Shown here: piece by piece, positions 16,834-25,689 of the stretch
Layout of the letters: each line of letters starts with the position of its first letter
Numbering within the stretch: the stretch's first letter is position 1
Assembly: GCF_016862275.1 (NCBI RefSeq)
Contig: NZ_BOMQ01000008.1
Coordinates: 186,001-250,000 of the forward strand
Length of the DNA stretch: 64,000 nucleotides
Origin: Actinoplanes nipponensis
GTDB lineage: Bacteria; Actinomycetota; Actinomycetes; Mycobacteriales; Micromonosporaceae
Direction of reading: 5' to 3'
Translations under genes and position numbers: made by a program
Notes under the pieces: model-generated
Seen by the model: only the letters and a program-made list of their open reading frames with translations
Databases searched by the model: none
What the model was told of the DNA's origin: nothing

Positions 16834-19208
16834 CAGTTGGGCTTCGGCTCTGGCCGCTTCGGCGCCATGCACAGGCTGGTACCGCCTGCTTCGATCTTGA
16901 ATGCGAAGCTGGGGCCCTTGGCCTCGACCCACGGCTTCACCGGCAGGACGATGAACTTGTCGTCGTCCTTCACCCGACACTTTCCATAGAATCCACCGAT
17001 GTCCCACATCTGGGGGTCCTGTTCCTCCCGGGGGACCAGTTTCAGGGACGCCCGGGTGCCGGACAGGTCGACCGCTTGGTTCGTGCTGAAGAACGGGAAC
17101 TCGTCGCAGGTCGTCAAGTTGTTGTTGAGATCGCACTCGTTCGGCTTGAACTTCTCGACAGTGTTGTACCAGGTGTGGTCGTAGCCCGCCCGGTCAGCGG
17201 CCGCGCCGCCCTTGCTGCGTGCGGGATAGAACCATGGAGCCCGCTCCGGGACCGGGAAGCCTCCGTCACCCAGGGCCGTCACGATGTGCCTGCCGGTTTC
17301 CAGCATGGGCTCGTACCGGCGGTTCGTGCCGCCCGGCACGTACACGATCGTGTTCTCGTCGCACCCGGCCGATGCGAGGGTGCCGTGCTGGGCCGAGCAG
17401 GCCGAGTCGATCTGTCGCTTGAGGAGCTGGCTCTTGGCGTCGTCCCAGGCGAAGGGCAGGCTCTCCGATTCCGTCAACTGTTTCGTGGTCTTGACCACCT
17501 CGGCGTAGGCCTGGGCGCTGTTGTACCACTCACCCTCGTCTTCGCCCCACTTGTCGAAGGTGTCGAAGTCGGTGTCGGGGTCGATCGGGAACTCGAAGAA
17601 GCTCGTGAAGCCGATCGGCGTCTGGAAGATGAGGGAAAGCAGGACACCCATCACCAGGCCGATGCCGATGCCCGCAGCCACCACGACGAGGATGGAGGTG
17701 CCGGCGAGGGCCGCTGAGGCGATCTCCGCGACCTCGGCCGTCTCCACCGCGGTCTCGATGATCATGACGCAGGTTTCGTCGTTGATGCACCAGGTGATCG
17801 GTTCCGCCAACTTCTCCGGCGAGGGCACCAGGGTGCCCAGCGACGCGGGTACACCGTCCATGCCTGAGATCACCGGTCCGCGGCCGGGTGGCGCCACCGC
17901 ATAGAGCAATGTGGTGATGTCGTCCACGCACTTCATCACCTTGTTGCCGGAAGGCGGCAGGAAGGCGTCCACGCAGCTGGTGTTCGCGACCTTGTAGCAG
18001 CCGGTGAAGAGCTGGGTGCTGCCGGCCGGAACGGGCACCGTGGCGCGCACGCTCGGCGACGCATAGAAGTCGCCGCCCAGGCCGGCACACCGTGAAGCTT
18101 CGCTGGCGATCAGTTGGGTGGTCTCGATGGGCACGATGGGCGAGGCGGGCGGCGTTGTGAACGTGCCGGAGAGCATCCGCGACTGGGTGCCGTCCGCGCG
18201 CAGGGCCGCGATCTGTATCTGGTAAGGGGTGGCCTCGTCGAGTTCCCCGACGGGCAGCTTGATCACGTCTTGGGCCGTGCACGGGCTGGCCGGGCTGCCG
18301 GCGGCGGTCACGCAGTACCGGTCCGGCAGAAACTCCTCGAACCGCTTACCGTCCAGATAGGCGACGTACCTGACCTCCCCGGCGGGATCCGGACGCCAGC
18401 TGACGTAGGCGAGGCCCTCCTCGGGAACGATGGTCAGGCCGGTGGCCGGATCCGGCGGTTGCGGTGCTGCCAGCGTGGTGAAGGACGTCGTCGCCGGGGT
18501 TACCGACCTGTTGCCGGCCAGGTCGACCGCGACCACCGACACGCTGTGCCGACTGGACGGAGCCAGCCCGGTGATGCTGTACGAACGGGTACCGACGACG
18601 GTCCGGTGCGGTGTTCCGCCGTCGACAGTGACCTCGTATCCGGCCAGCCCGTAGTTGTCCGTCGCCGCGTTCCAGGACACCTTGGCCGAGTTCGCCGTGA
18701 CGGTGCCGACCGTCAGGCCGGGAACGTTGCTCGGCGGGATCAGGTCGACGACAGTGAAGGACCGCCGGATCCGGGCGGACCGATGGGGATCGCGCTCGGC
18801 TCGGGCGCACAGCTCGTTCACGCCCAGGTGCGGCGGGCGCAGGCTGGTGCTCCACGAGGACGCCCAGGCGGCCACCCCGTCCGGCGGCGGGCCGATGGTG
18901 AAGTTCGTCGCCGTCACGACCTCGTCCGAGACGTCGACCATGGTCGCTTGCTTGTGCAGGATGCCGTTGACGGAGATCGTGCCGTGCTCGTCCACCGCGA
19001 GCTTTTCATCGACCGCCGGCCGGTCCACGCGCAGCCGGATGGAGGCGTGGTTCTCCTCCGGGACGGTCAGGTCGGCACACGGACGTGCCGGCGCCGGTGT
19101 GTCGTCGGCCGCGTGGGCGGCCGGAGTGTGCACCAGTGAGCCCGGCACCATGAGTAGGACGGCGAGCGCTGTCGGCAAAAGGGTCCGACTTGCGAATCGA
19201 TGGCGCAT
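16833..19208 (-). CDS. Secreted FnIII protein with NucA/NucB-like C-terminal domain, candidate toxin
   Basis: Exported protein of about 791 residues. A Sec signal peptide (LLPTALAVLLMVPGSLVHTP then AAHA) is followed by fibronectin-III-like modules at about residues 155-250 and 255-360. A Cys-rich region comes next, then a hydrophobic segment near 505-535 (ILVVVAAGIGIGLVMGVLLS). The last 130 residues contain TTCDEFPFFST and, further on, DIGGFYGKCRVKDDDKFIV. Both resemble the CDEYPFAST and FY-x-RV-x-DGD motifs of NucA/NucB-type DNases found as tips of actinobacterial toxins. ATG 19208 follows GGTGGAG; an in-frame GTG lies at 19217. The next gene overlaps the stop and is SUKH-like. I infer a toxin and immunity pair. 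A cell-surface or spore-associated nuclease is the alternative. Confidence 0.6.
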   Translation of the reverse strand: MRHRFASRTLLPTALAVLLMVPGSLVHTPAAHAADDTPAPARPCADLTVPEENHASIRLRVDRPAVDEKLAVDEHGTISVNGILHKQATMVDVSDEVVTATNFTIGPPPDGVAAWASSWSTSLRPPHLGVNELCARAERDPHRSARIRRSFTVVDLIPPSNVPGLTVGTVTANSAKVSWNAATDNYGLAGYEVTVDGGTPHRTVVGTRSYSITGLAPSSRHSVSVVAVDLAGNRSVTPATTSFTTLAAPQPPDPATGLTIVPEEGLAYVSWRPDPAGEVRYVAYLDGKRFEEFLPDRYCVTAAGSPASPCTAQDVIKLPVGELDEATPYQIQIAALRADGTQSRMLSGTFTTPPASPIVPIETTQLIASEASRCAGLGGDFYASPSVRATVPVPAGSTQLFTGCYKVANTSCVDAFLPPSGNKVMKCVDDITTLLYAVAPPGRGPVISGMDGVPASLGTLVPSPEKLAEPITWCINDETCVMIIETAVETAEVAEIASAALAGTSILVVVAAGIGIGLVMGVLLSLIFQTPIGFTSFFEFPIDPDTDFDTFDKWGEDEGEWYNSAQAYAEVVKTTKQLTESESLPFAWDDAKSQLLKRQIDSACSAQHGTLASAGCDENTIVYVPGGTNRRYEPMLETGRHIVTALGDGGFPVPERAPWFYPARSKGGAAADRAGYDHTWYNTVEKFKPNECDLNNNLTTCDEFPFFSTNQAVDLSGTRASLKLVPREEQDPQMWDIGGFYGKCRVKDDDKFIVLPVKPWVEAKGPSFAFKIEAGGTSLCMAPKRPEPKPN

Positions 19209-19533
19209 ATGCTCCACCCCCGTATGAGCGATTGCGTGGCGCGACTATAGACCCAAATCGATGGTCGAGTCGACGCTCGAAGCGTCGGGAATCGGTCATG
19301 CGGGAGGGCTGCCGGGATACGAGATCCACGCCCGGTCCCGCCGAGCCGGTCCGGTCGGTGGCCCGAAGCACTCCCGTGACTCTGCTGCGGACAACGGGAT
19401 CGGCTCGGGCAGTAGATTCGCCCGCCAGCTCCGTCCAGCAGGGGGGAACTCAGTGGAAGACGATCGAGCCGATGCTCCGCTGATCAAGGAGCAAGGAAGG
19501 CCATGACGGACAATGCGTCCAACTATCGAGCGG
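19209..19533. other. Gap upstream of the FnIII/nuclease-like gene
   Basis: 325 nt holding the promoter region of the minus-strand FnIII gene and the 3' side of the recombinase remnant. No gene, hairpin terminator or repeat was recognised. Short open frames here have no ribosome site. Confidence 0.45.
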
Positions 19534-19772
19534 TCAGGCTACGATCAGGTCGAGTTCATGATCGGCGACCATGGGTGATTGGTTTGTGTCGATCCTCAGA
19601 CACCAATCAAAGACACGATCGTTCGCCGGGGTGATTACCTCGGCGATCATTGCTCCCGGGTCAGGCTGGTAGGTCAGCCGTAGGTCGATTCGGCTGTACA
19701 GCTCCGGCTTGTCGCGCGGGTGGGCGTGGCGGAGCAGCCTGAACACACGCGTCCGTAGAAGGCGAACCTCAT
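19534..19772 (-). pseudogene. Serine recombinase collapsed to its two ends
   Basis: ATG 19772 opens with MRFAFYGRV, the characteristic N-terminus of actinobacterial serine recombinases, in which a catalytic Ser normally follows within a few residues. After nine codons the frame no longer matches, and the sequence continues in another frame with the C-terminal end of the same type of protein: RDKPELYSRIDLRLTYQPDP and GAMIAEVITP, to a stop at 19534. Several hundred residues are missing. The ATG overlaps as ATGA the stop of a small upstream frame (19769-19984, ending TINAEAAADALWRIIDCARK then AQRT). That coupling looks original and supports the start. The copy cannot encode a recombinase. Confidence 0.72.
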
Positions 19773-19984
19773 GTTCGCTGAGCCTTCCGGGCGCAGTCGA
19801 TGATGCGCCAGAGAGCGTCGGCGGCGGCTTCCGCGTTGATCGTGAGCGGCTTGAGCGGCCGCCGGCATCTTGCGTGGCGTTCGGGTTGAACGCGATGGCG
19901 ATCGAGCCCTCTCGGTGGCGCACGCAAACGGCTTCGAGCGACTGCATTGCTTGGCAGTTCGCCGACGCCTTCGAGAACGAGCAT

Positions 19985-20388
19985 CCTGCGTACGCCTCGG
20001 TACCGCGTAGGCCGTCTCGGGCTGAAGATGACGACCTCCCAGCCGGACTCGCCCGGTACGGCCTGTCAGGAGACCGCCTCGACGTGGCAGCGGCCCCTGC
20101 CTGGCCATCCGACCAGCCAGCGCAACAGTGTCGTCTACTTCATCGGGCAACCTTCCGCGCCTGTCGAACCACTACAGGTTGCGGAGAGCGCGAAGGGTAA
20201 GCAGCACCCGCAATCCTGCAACAAAGCTGCAAACCGCATTTATTGACCAGTATCGATGAACATGGCAGGTTGGGGATGTCCTCCTCCCATACCCGCCGTC
20301 GTCATCCAAATGGACCCGCACGCTGCGATGACGACGCTGGTTCCCTCGCGCCTTCGGTGAAGGCGGGAGGCCCTGAGAAAGGTCCCAC
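19985..20388. other. Gap with leader hairpin upstream of pectate lyase
   Basis: 404 nt with no supported gene. Close to the pectate lyase start a hairpin is visible at 20349-20365 (CGCCTTC, loop GGT, GAAGGCG), placing it in the likely 5' untranslated region. The rest is presumably promoter DNA. The first half may hold decayed sequence related to the recombinase remnant. Confidence 0.45.
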
Positions 20389-21108
20389 ATGAAAAGACCA
20401 CGCGTGCTCATCGGCGCCGCAGTTCTGGCCGCAGCGCTGGCCGGCTCTATTGCGACGGTGGGTTCGGCCTCAGCCGCCACGGATGTGAAGGTCACTGCTT
20501 CGATCAAGGTCACCGGTACCTTCGACGGTGGCGGGAAGCGCTACATCGGCTCCGGCGCACTCGGTAGCGGTGGTCAGGACGAGGGCCAGGACCCGATCTT
20601 CGACCTGGCCGCCGGTGCCACCCTGAAGAACGTCATCCTGGGCGCCCCGTCCGCCGACGGCGTCCACTGCGCCGGAAGCTGCAATCTCGCCAACGTCGTC
20701 TGGCAGGATGTCGGTGAGGACGCCGCCACCTTCCGCGGCACCAACGCGACCGTCGTGATCGACGGCGGCAGCGCGGCGAGCGCGTCGGACAAGGTGTTCC
20801 AGGACAATCGCGGTGCCGGCGGTTCGGTGACCATCAAGAACTTCAAGGTCTCCAACTTCGGCAAGCTCTACCGCTCCTGCGGCAACTGCTCCACCCAGGC
20901 CGCCCGCAAGGTGACCATCCAGAACATCACCGCGACCAGCGGCAAGGTGATCGCCGGCGTCAACACCAACTACGGCGACGTCGCGACATTGAAGGGCAAC
21001 AACATCGGCAGCATCCCGCCCTGCTGGCTGTACACCGGTAACAACACCGGCGCCGAGCCGACCAAGACCGGCTCCGGCCCGAACGGCAGAAACTGCATCG
21101 TTTCCTAA
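20389..21108 (+). CDS. Secreted pectate lyase, polysaccharide lyase family 3
   Basis: Extracellular pectate lyase of 239 residues that cleaves polygalacturonate by beta-elimination with calcium. A Sec signal peptide (VLIGAAVLAAALAGSIATVG then SASA) precedes a right-handed parallel beta-helix typical of PL3: GTFDGGGKRYIGSG, PIFDLAAGATLKNVILG, DGVHCAGSCNLANVVWQDVG and EDAATFRG are family-diagnostic. Cysteines in CAGSC and SCGNC fit the conserved disulfides. AAAGG lies about 7 nt before the ATG. A perfect palindromic terminator follows the stop. With uxaC and uxuB this suggests pectin use. Confidence 0.93.
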   Translation: MKRPRVLIGAAVLAAALAGSIATVGSASAATDVKVTASIKVTGTFDGGGKRYIGSGALGSGGQDEGQDPIFDLAAGATLKNVILGAPSADGVHCAGSCNLANVVWQDVGEDAATFRGTNATVVIDGGSAASASDKVFQDNRGAGGSVTIKNFKVSNFGKLYRSCGNCSTQAARKVTIQNITATSGKVIAGVNTNYGDVATLKGNNIGSIPPCWLYTGNNTGAEPTKTGSGPNGRNCIVS

Positions 21109-21117
21109 CGGTGGCGA

Positions 21118-21149
21118 AATGGCCTCCTGGCGTACGCCAGGAGGCCATT
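21118..21149 (+). terminator. Perfect 32-bp palindromic terminator after pectate lyase
   Basis: Begins 9 nt after the pectate lyase stop. The 16-nt half AATGGCCTCCTGGCGT is followed by its exact reverse complement, giving a stem that can close on a GTAC tetraloop. A weak T-containing tail follows (CTTGTCCCTGT). It is perfectly symmetric and so could end transcription from either side. Confidence 0.8.
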
Positions 21150-21324
21150 CTTGTCCCTGTCCGCCCGTCTTCCGGCGTTCGATCTTGTGCCTGCCGACCT
21201 CGCGGAGCCGGCCTTGAGCGGCCGCCCGCGTCCGTTACGTTGGGCCGGTGCGGGTGAGCACGGATCAGACGCGGTACTGTGGTGCGCGTCACCGTCCACA
21301 CGGGTTGGTCAGGCGGAGGTAAGG

Positions 21325-22146
21325 GTGCCGGTCACAGGCCAACGCGTCGTGCGGCGGGCGTTGGGGCGGCGATTGACGCGGTTGCGCACGGCGTCCGGGA
21401 TGAGCCGGCGGGATGTGGTGGAAGCCCGGCTGGGCATCTCGGAGCCGACGCTGCACCGCATCGAGACGGGCAAGGTGCCGGTCACCGGGGCCAACGTACG
21501 CGCGCTCTGCTGGCTCTACGGTGCGGACCAGAGCATCACTGACGCGCTTGCCGACCTCGCGCTGGGCACGTCCCAGCAGGAGTGGTGGGACGCCAGCCCG
21601 GTGATCCCCGAGTGGTTCAAGCTGTACGTCGGCCTGGAGGCGTCCGCGTCCCGGATGTTCGGGTACGACGGCGAGGTCGTTCCCGGCGAGTTGCAGACTC
21701 CGGACTACGCGCGAGCCGTGTTCGGCGCCGAGCAGCCGGTCGACGTGGAGGCCGCCGAGCGCCACATCAAACTCCGCATGCAGCGGCAGAAGACGCTCTT
21801 CGCTCGCAACCCTCCGATCCGCCTCATGACGGTGCTCGGCGAGGGAGCATTGACCCGGCCGGTCGGCGGCGAACAGGTGATGACGGGGCAGATCGAGCAT
21901 CTGAGGCGACTGTCCGGTGAGGACATGGTCGACATCCGGGTGCTGCCGTTCTCGGTCGGGGCGCATGCGGCGATGGCCGGGGCCTTCCGGATTCTGGAGT
22001 TCGACGACCCGAACGATCCGGACGTGGTCTACCTCGAATCCCACGTCGGTGCCCTCTACCTGGAGGAGCAGCCCGAGGTGGAGGAATACCGGCGGATCTT
22101 CGAGCTCATCAGCAAAGATTCCGTACCGGTCGGAGAGTTCCGGTGA
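21325..22146 (+). CDS. XRE-family transcriptional regulator with DUF5753 domain
   Basis: Helix-turn-helix regulator of 273 residues of the kind paired with DUF397 proteins in actinobacteria. The XRE domain covers about residues 10-65 (LRTASGMSRRDVVEARLGIS, then EPTLHRIETGKVPV). A DUF5753 domain fills about 90-265 (WFKLYVGLEASASRMFGYDG onward). GTG 21325 is chosen because GGAGG lies 5 nt upstream at 21315-21319; an in-frame extension to 21151 would add 58 residues unlike the family. The stop overlaps the next gene's GTG as GTGA. Such regulators act in development and antibiotic control in Streptomyces, and the target here is unknown. Confidence 0.9.
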   Translation: MPVTGQRVVRRALGRRLTRLRTASGMSRRDVVEARLGISEPTLHRIETGKVPVTGANVRALCWLYGADQSITDALADLALGTSQQEWWDASPVIPEWFKLYVGLEASASRMFGYDGEVVPGELQTPDYARAVFGAEQPVDVEAAERHIKLRMQRQKTLFARNPPIRLMTVLGEGALTRPVGGEQVMTGQIEHLRRLSGEDMVDIRVLPFSVGAHAAMAGAFRILEFDDPNDPDVVYLESHVGALYLEEQPEVEEYRRIFELISKDSVPVGEFR

Positions 22147-22988
22147 GCAACGGGGGAGACGACGTGACAAGCGTGGGGCGCGGCGCCCAGGACGCCCATC
22201 GGAAGCCCGTCACGGCTGCCCGACTGTACGACTACTACCTGGGTGGGATCCACAACTTCCCGGCGGACCGGGAGGTGGCAAAGGTCCTCCTGGAGCGGAC
22301 TCCGAAGCTCCGCACGATCGCCCGGGACAACCGGGCGTTCCTCGCCCGCGCCGTTCGCTACCTGATGTCGGTCGGCGTGCACCAGTTTCTCGACATCGGC
22401 TCCGGTATCCCCACCGAGGGCAACGTCCACGAGATTGTCCAGGCGGTGGCGCCGGACGCCCGGGTGGTCTATGTGGACATCGACCCCCACGCGGTGTCGG
22501 AGAGTCTGGAACTGCTCGAGGGCAACCAGTTCGCCACGGCGATCCGCGCGGACGTCCGTGAGCCACAAGCCATCCTCGACCATCCGCGGGTACGCGGTCT
22601 GCTCGACTTCGACCAGCCGATAGCGCTGCTGCTGGTCGCGGTGCTGCACTTCGTCGAAGACTCCGACGAGGTACGCGACATCGTGACCACCTTCCGGTCC
22701 GCCCTTGCGCCAGGCAGCCACCTCGTGGTGGCGCACGCGACGATCGACGAGCTGATCGTCGACGAGCGACGGTGGGAGAAGACTCAGAAGGACTACCGCC
22801 AGCAGACCACGACGTCGCTCGTTCCTCGCAAGAAGAGTGACGTCGTCCGGTTCTTCGACGGGTTCGAGATGGTCGAGCCCGGTCTGGTCTGGCTCAACGC
22901 CTGGCGGCCGGAGCCGGACATGGTCGACGAATTCAAGGACGAGCCGGAACGCTCCAGCTTCTACGTCGGGGTAGGCCGCCTGCCCTGA
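22143..22988 (+). CDS. SAM-dependent methyltransferase, PF04672/DUF574 type
   Basis: Cytosolic methyltransferase-fold protein of 281 residues. PF04672 signatures are visible: AARLYDYYLGGIHNFPADRE near residue 26, the SAM-binding motif FLDIGSGIPTEGNVHE near 80, and RVVYVDIDPHAV near 105, whose Asp residues fit the ribose-binding strand. These proteins are very abundant in filamentous actinomycetes and sit next to XRE/DUF397 genes; their substrates are generally unknown. The GTG start overlaps the regulator stop by 4 nt, so the two are coupled. It converges with the DUF397 gene, with 70 nt between stops. Confidence 0.9.
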   Translation: MSNGGDDVTSVGRGAQDAHRKPVTAARLYDYYLGGIHNFPADREVAKVLLERTPKLRTIARDNRAFLARAVRYLMSVGVHQFLDIGSGIPTEGNVHEIVQAVAPDARVVYVDIDPHAVSESLELLEGNQFATAIRADVREPQAILDHPRVRGLLDFDQPIALLLVAVLHFVEDSDEVRDIVTTFRSALAPGSHLVVAHATIDELIVDERRWEKTQKDYRQQTTTSLVPRKKSDVVRFFDGFEMVEPGLVWLNAWRPEPDMVDEFKDEPERSSFYVGVGRLP

Positions 22989-23058
22989 GTGGACCGTCCA
23001 CCTGGCGCGAACCACGATCCGGCGCGGATCGACGATGTCGTTGCGGAAGTCGCCGTGA

Positions 23059-23265
23059 TCAGTCGGTCAGGAGCTGGTCGAACTCGCCGCGCTTGGCGCC
23101 GAACAGGAACGAGTCCCACTCCTCGATCGTGAACACCACCGTGCCGGCCTCGCGTGCCTTGCTGTTGCGGACCTCGATGACGCCGTCCTGGCGGCGGGCC
23201 TCGACGCAACTGCCGCCGTTGCCCGTCGACCTGCTGGAAATGATCCAGCCGGTGTCGCTCCTCAT
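23059..23265 (-). CDS. DUF397 domain protein
   Basis: Small protein of 68 residues matching DUF397: TGWIISSRSTGNGGSCVEAR near residues 5-24, then VRNSKAREAGTVVFTIEEWD and the C-terminal FLFGAKRGEFDQL. DUF397 proteins are the usual partners of XRE/DUF5753 regulators and may act as their antagonists or antitoxin-like binders. ATG 23265 is preceded by GGGGAG. Upstream in-frame sequence to 23526 does not look coding. It is convergent with the regulator-methyltransferase pair rather than following it, which is one of the common layouts. Confidence 0.88.
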   Translation of the reverse strand: MRSDTGWIISSRSTGNGGSCVEARRQDGVIEVRNSKAREAGTVVFTIEEWDSFLFGAKRGEFDQLLTD

Positions 23266-23579
23266 TAGCGCTCCCCCGGAGTTGCTTACTGTGGGTGACT
23301 GGTGGGCCACCGTATCGGTGGCTGGTGTGTCACCCCGTGCCCGCTTTGAGGCACCCATCAGTGCTTGAAGTCCACGCAGGACTCTTTCATCACGAAAGTG
23401 ATGCACACCTAGAGTAGGCGAAACCAGTCGCCGATGCATCTTGTCACCGCGACAGTCGTCGGCGTGAAATCTTGCACCCGCCCCGGTCGACTGCGATGAT
23501 TCCCCTATGGAGCGTGGCGACCCCACGTAGTCGACTCGCCAGCTCCCGCTGGTCCGCCGCAGTTTTGAGAGGACGGCCG
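23266..23579. other. Divergent gap between DUF397 and GGDEF genes
   Basis: 314 nt serving as promoter region for both flanking genes. It contains a slightly AT-richer stretch near 23380-23410 (TTTCATCACGAAAGTGATG) with an inverted repeat, TCATCAC and GTGATGCA-like arms, that could be an operator. No gene is supported. Confidence 0.45.
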
Positions 23580-24533
23580 ATGCGGATCCTCGATCCTGCC
23601 GCCGACCCGGGCGGTGTCCCGCCAGATGAGGCTGAGCTGCGGACCGAGGCCAGAACCGCCCCTCTGCAGGCTCGCATCGACCAGCTCGCGGCGCACGTCC
23701 AGCAGCTGGAGCAGGAGCGCGCCTCGCTGCGATGGATGGCCGACCACGACGAGCTCACCGGGCTCGCCAACCGCCGCCTCTTCCACGCACTCGCCCCCGA
23801 GCTGCTCAACAGCGAGGAATGCTCGTCGGCCGCCCTGATCCTCGACCTCAACGGCTTCAAGCCGATCAACGACACGTACGGGCACGAGGCCGGCGACGAG
23901 GTCCTCTGCGTGGTCGCCCGCCGGATGGCCGCCTGCCTCGACGACCATCTGGTGGCCCGGTTCGGCGGCGACGAGTTTGCCGCGCTGCCGCGCGCCCCGC
24001 GCGCGGACGCCCCGGATGCATGGTGGCACGAGGTGGCCGGCTCGCTGAGCGCCGCGATCGCACCCCCGATGGACGTCAAGGGCCACACCCTGTCCGTCAC
24101 CGCCTCGATCGGCGTCGCACCGGCTGGGCGCTCCGCCGACCTGGCCGGCCTGCTGCGACGCGCGGACCAGGCGATGTTCAGCGCCAAGCGGCACGCGAAG
24201 ACCACCGACAAGGCCGGCATCACCTGGGTCGTGGCCACCGAGAGCGGCGACCACACCGAGACGTACCAGCCGGGCTCCGCCCGCGTGTCCCCGCCGGACC
24301 TGACCGCCTCGGCGCCCGCCGAGGCGTGCCGGCCGGGTGACCCGGTATGGGTGCACCGGAACGGCGCCCGCCGTGCGGGAGTGGTCGAGGGCGCCTGCGA
24401 ATGGGCGGCCCTGGTCCGCTACCGATGCCCGAACGGCGCCGGCACGATGGTCGACACCATACCTCTGAGCTGCCTGACGATCCGGACCGAAGCCGATCCG
24501 TACCTGGACCGGAAGTCCTCCACCAGCCGGTGA
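23580..24533 (+). CDS. GGDEF diguanylate cyclase with novel C-terminal small domain
   Basis: Cytosolic protein of 317 residues. A helical, probably coiled-coil stretch (about residues 17-55) leads into a GGDEF domain (about 55-225) with intact active-site GGDEF at 129-133, so c-di-GMP synthesis is expected. The entry motif DHDELTGLANRR is also present. No membrane or sensory domain precedes it. After the cyclase comes a Pro/Ala linker and a separate C-terminal domain of about 50 residues (PGDPVWVHRNGARRAGVVEG to IPLSCLTIR) with the look of a small beta-barrel. ATG 23580 is preceded by AGAGGA; an upstream in-frame start at 23472 is less likely. Confidence 0.87.
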   Translation: MRILDPAADPGGVPPDEAELRTEARTAPLQARIDQLAAHVQQLEQERASLRWMADHDELTGLANRRLFHALAPELLNSEECSSAALILDLNGFKPINDTYGHEAGDEVLCVVARRMAACLDDHLVARFGGDEFAALPRAPRADAPDAWWHEVAGSLSAAIAPPMDVKGHTLSVTASIGVAPAGRSADLAGLLRRADQAMFSAKRHAKTTDKAGITWVVATESGDHTETYQPGSARVSPPDLTASAPAEACRPGDPVWVHRNGARRAGVVEGACEWAALVRYRCPNGAGTMVDTIPLSCLTIRTEADPYLDRKSSTSR

Positions 24534-24542
24534 TTGCGGCCG

Positions 24543-25469
24543 TCAGCCCACCGTCAGCACGAGTTTCCCGCGCAGGCCCCCGGCCAGGACCCGCCGGTGG
24601 GCGTCGGCCGCTTCGGTCATCGCCATCGTGGCCGCCACGCGCGTGCGCAGCTGTCCCGCCGCCACCTGCCCCACCAGGGACGCCAACAGCTCGCGGTCGT
24701 GCCGGATGAGTTGCAGCTCTTGGCGCACACCACGGGCCGGAACGATGGGCGGCGTGGGCCGGGTGGTGACCACGACTCCTCTGTCCTCGATGGCAGCGGC
24801 AGCCGCCTCGCCGATGGGGACCGCGTCGAACACGGCGGCCACCGGCCCTACCGTGGCCAGATCGGCGGAGCGGGGGACTACCTCGTGGGCGCCGAGACCG
24901 TGCACCCAGTGCTCATCCTCGTCGCTGGCCTGCGCCAGGACACGGTAGCCGCCCTGAGCGGCAAGCTGGGTGGCGAAGCCGCCGACCCCGCCGCTGGCGC
25001 CGGTGACCAGGATGCTGCTGCCGGCCGGGAGCATGGCCAAGGACACCAGTGACAGCCCCTGGTGTGCGGTCTGGGCGTTGAGTGGCACCGTGGCCGCGGA
25101 CGCGAAGTCGAGCCCGTCCGGCAACGGCACCATCCAGTCCGCGTCGGCGGCCACGAACTCGGCGTAGCCACCGGGGTTACCCCGGGTCGAGTACCACGGG
25201 ATCATCCCGACGACACGGTCGCCCACCCGGAACTCCGCCGTGTCGGGACCGACCGAGGCCACCTCGCCGGCGATGTCCCACCCGGGCGAGAACGGCGGCG
25301 GAACCGGCCCGCGAGGGATTTCCCCGGTGGTGGCGGCGAGGTCAGCCGGGTGCACACAGACCGCGCGGATCCGGACGACCACCTGCCCGGTCCCTGCCTC
25401 AGGATCGGGCAGCTCGGTCACCTGCAACACCTCAGGACCGCCAAGCGCGGTCGCGACGACTCCCAGCAC
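24543..25469 (-). CDS. NADP-dependent oxidoreductase, zinc-independent MDR/quinone-reductase type
   Basis: Medium-chain dehydrogenase/reductase of 308 residues. The GroES-like N-terminal domain (about 1-115) has PPFSPGWDIAGEVASVGPDT and GDRVVGMI. The Rossmann domain (about 120-250) contains SILVTGASGGVGGFATQLA, the nucleotide-binding glycine motif. Structural-zinc cysteines are absent, as expected for quinone-oxidoreductase-like members that use NADPH to reduce quinones or enones. The GTG start at 25469 has only a weak ribosome site. It is convergent with the GGDEF gene, with stops 9 nt apart. The physiological substrate is unknown. Confidence 0.88.
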   Translation of the reverse strand: MLGVVATALGGPEVLQVTELPDPEAGTGQVVVRIRAVCVHPADLAATTGEIPRGPVPPPFSPGWDIAGEVASVGPDTAEFRVGDRVVGMIPWYSTRGNPGGYAEFVAADADWMVPLPDGLDFASAATVPLNAQTAHQGLSLVSLAMLPAGSSILVTGASGGVGGFATQLAAQGGYRVLAQASDEDEHWVHGLGAHEVVPRSADLATVGPVAAVFDAVPIGEAAAAAIEDRGVVVTTRPTPPIVPARGVRQELQLIRHDRELLASLVGQVAAGQLRTRVAATMAMTEAADAHRRVLAGGLRGKLVLTVG

Positions 25470-25689
25470 GCGTCCACTCTAGACCTCACCACCGAGTCGC
25501 AACGGCCCGGAAGGCGTGCACTGTCAAGGCCGCCGTTACGAACCCTCGCCACACCGGGAGGCCGACGGCAGCTCGCAGGAGGCGATCACCGTGGGCGTAA
25601 TCCCAGTGTCGAGTCTCGGACACGAACTATTTCCCCATATGAGTCCCGTCAGGCTGAGCCCGTACGCGGGACTTTTGTCGTTCTAGTGA

